This document shows positions 14,812-15,150 of a stretch of DNA of 15,150 bases, piece after piece. Within the stretch, counting starts at the first letter, position 1; every line of letters begins with the position of its first letter. Position numbers and translations under genes: made by a program. The DNA lies in assembly GCA_019695455.1 (NCBI GenBank), contig JAEUAC010000083.1:1-15150 (forward strand). The letters run 5' to 3'. The notes beneath the pieces are model-generated. The model searched no databases and had not been told where the DNA came from. It saw only the letters and a program-made list of their open reading frames with translations. The DNA comes from Methylorubrum extorquens. GTDB taxonomy: Bacteria > Pseudomonadota > Alphaproteobacteria > Rhizobiales > Beijerinckiaceae.

Positions 14812-15066
14812 CGCAAGACACTCACCGCGATGGCCTTCGCGGCCGGTTTGATCGGCCTCGGCGCCGCGGCCCAGGCCGCGCCCGTGCCGGCCTCGTCGTC
14901 TCTGCCCGGGCTCGCCGGCGAGATCGCGACCCCCGTCCAGATGTCTCCCCGCGAGCGCCGGATGATCCGCCACCACCGCATGGACCGCCGCATGCATCAT
15001 CGCCGAATGGAGCGCCGGATGATGCGCCGCGAGATGCGTCGCGACATGCGCCGCCGCGGCTACTGA
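14809..15066 (+). CDS. Small secreted Arg/Met/His-rich protein, function unknown
   Basis: This is an 85-residue protein with a clear Sec signal peptide: MRKTLTAMAFAAG, a hydrophobic core, and probable cleavage after AQA at residue 23. After a short neutral stretch (PVPASSSLPGLAGEIATPV), residues 48-83 are extraordinarily basic: 18 Arg, 8 Met and 4 His with only 5 acidic residues, in a repeating RRM pattern (MDRRM, HHRRM, MRRE, MRRD). It could form one amphipathic helix. Met and His at regular spacing might bind Cu or another soft metal, or the Arg-rich tail might bind polyanions such as LPS; both are guesses. I do not recognise a family. It is divergent from the RmlC-like gene and followed by a hairpin. 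Confidence 0.75.
   Translation: MRKTLTAMAFAAGLIGLGAAAQAAPVPASSSLPGLAGEIATPVQMSPRERRMIRHHRMDRRMHHRRMERRMMRREMRRDMRRRGY
15007..15057 (+). repeat. Imperfect 12-bp tandem repeat (MRRx)
   Basis: ATGCGCCGCGAG (15022-15033), ATGCGTCGCGAC (15034-15045) and ATGCGCCGCCGC (15046-15057) are three consecutive variants of a 12-bp unit. A related unit, ATGGAGCGCCGG, lies at 15007-15018. They encode the M-R-R-x pattern of the small secreted protein. Confidence 0.65.
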
Positions 15067-15083
15067 GCCGACGCTATCGAATA

Positions 15084-15109
15084 CGGGGCCGGCTCTCGGG
15101 CCGGCCCCG
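15084..15109 (+). terminator. Hairpin after the small secreted protein gene
   Basis: CGGGGCCGGC (15084-15093) and GCCGGCCCCG (15100-15109) form a perfect 10-bp stem around the 6-nt loop TCTCGG, beginning 18 nt after the stop. There is no T-run. It is a likely transcription terminator or mRNA 3' end. The remaining bases to the window end hold nothing that I recognise. Confidence 0.6.
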
Positions 15110-15150
15110 CCTACCCGACGTGCCTGCCCGACCCCGCCCGTGCTAGGCAG

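Overview
This is about 15 kb of very GC-rich DNA (roughly 70% by eye) that is almost fully coding. I read it as chromosomal alphaproteobacterial sequence, most likely Hyphomicrobiales (Rhizobiales) and perhaps Methylobacteriaceae. The reasons are the aerobic cobaltochelatase genes cobS and cobT, the run bolA / J-domain gene / cobS / cobT / phytase-like esterase, a DUF29 protein, and strong G/C bias at third codon positions. That bias also opens many long spurious reading frames. The taxon is an inference, since there is no rRNA or other marker here.

Layout. (1) 1-2786: the 3' part of a large c-di-GMP enzyme with tandem PAS repeats, then GGDEF and EAL domains. (2) 2904-6301: a compact four-gene operon (permease, ATPase with a CBS tail, permease, periplasmic binding protein) for a quaternary-amine osmoprotectant ABC importer of the OpuC / YehZYXW type, closed by a strong hairpin. 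(3) 6433-7653: an MFS transporter whose start codon lies in the loop of a hairpin; it converges with bolA (minus strand). (4) 7999-13253: a co-directional run of a J-domain protein, cobS, a DUF29 protein, cobT and a phytase-like exported protein. From the DUF29 gene to the last gene, stops and starts overlap. (5) 13246-14675, minus strand: an RmlC-type sugar epimerase coupled to an NAD-dependent epimerase/dehydratase. (6) 14809-15066: a small secreted Arg/Met/His-rich protein, followed by a hairpin.

How the genes work together. CobS and CobT are the ATPase and chaperone-like subunits of the CobNST cobaltochelatase, which inserts Co2+ into hydrogenobyrinic acid a,c-diamide in aerobic B12 synthesis; cobN is not in the window. 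The Opu-type operon encodes a complete importer. The two minus-strand sugar genes could carry out consecutive steps on a nucleotide-linked sugar. No mobile element, CRISPR array, tRNA or rRNA was recognised, and no gene-free stretch exceeds 300 bases.

I see no clear new defence or mobile system. The items most worth a second look are the hairpin over the MFS start codon, the apparently leaderless J-domain gene, the DUF29 gene inserted between cobS and cobT, the Phe at a usual active-site Tyr of the RmlC homologue, and the small RRM-repeat secreted protein.
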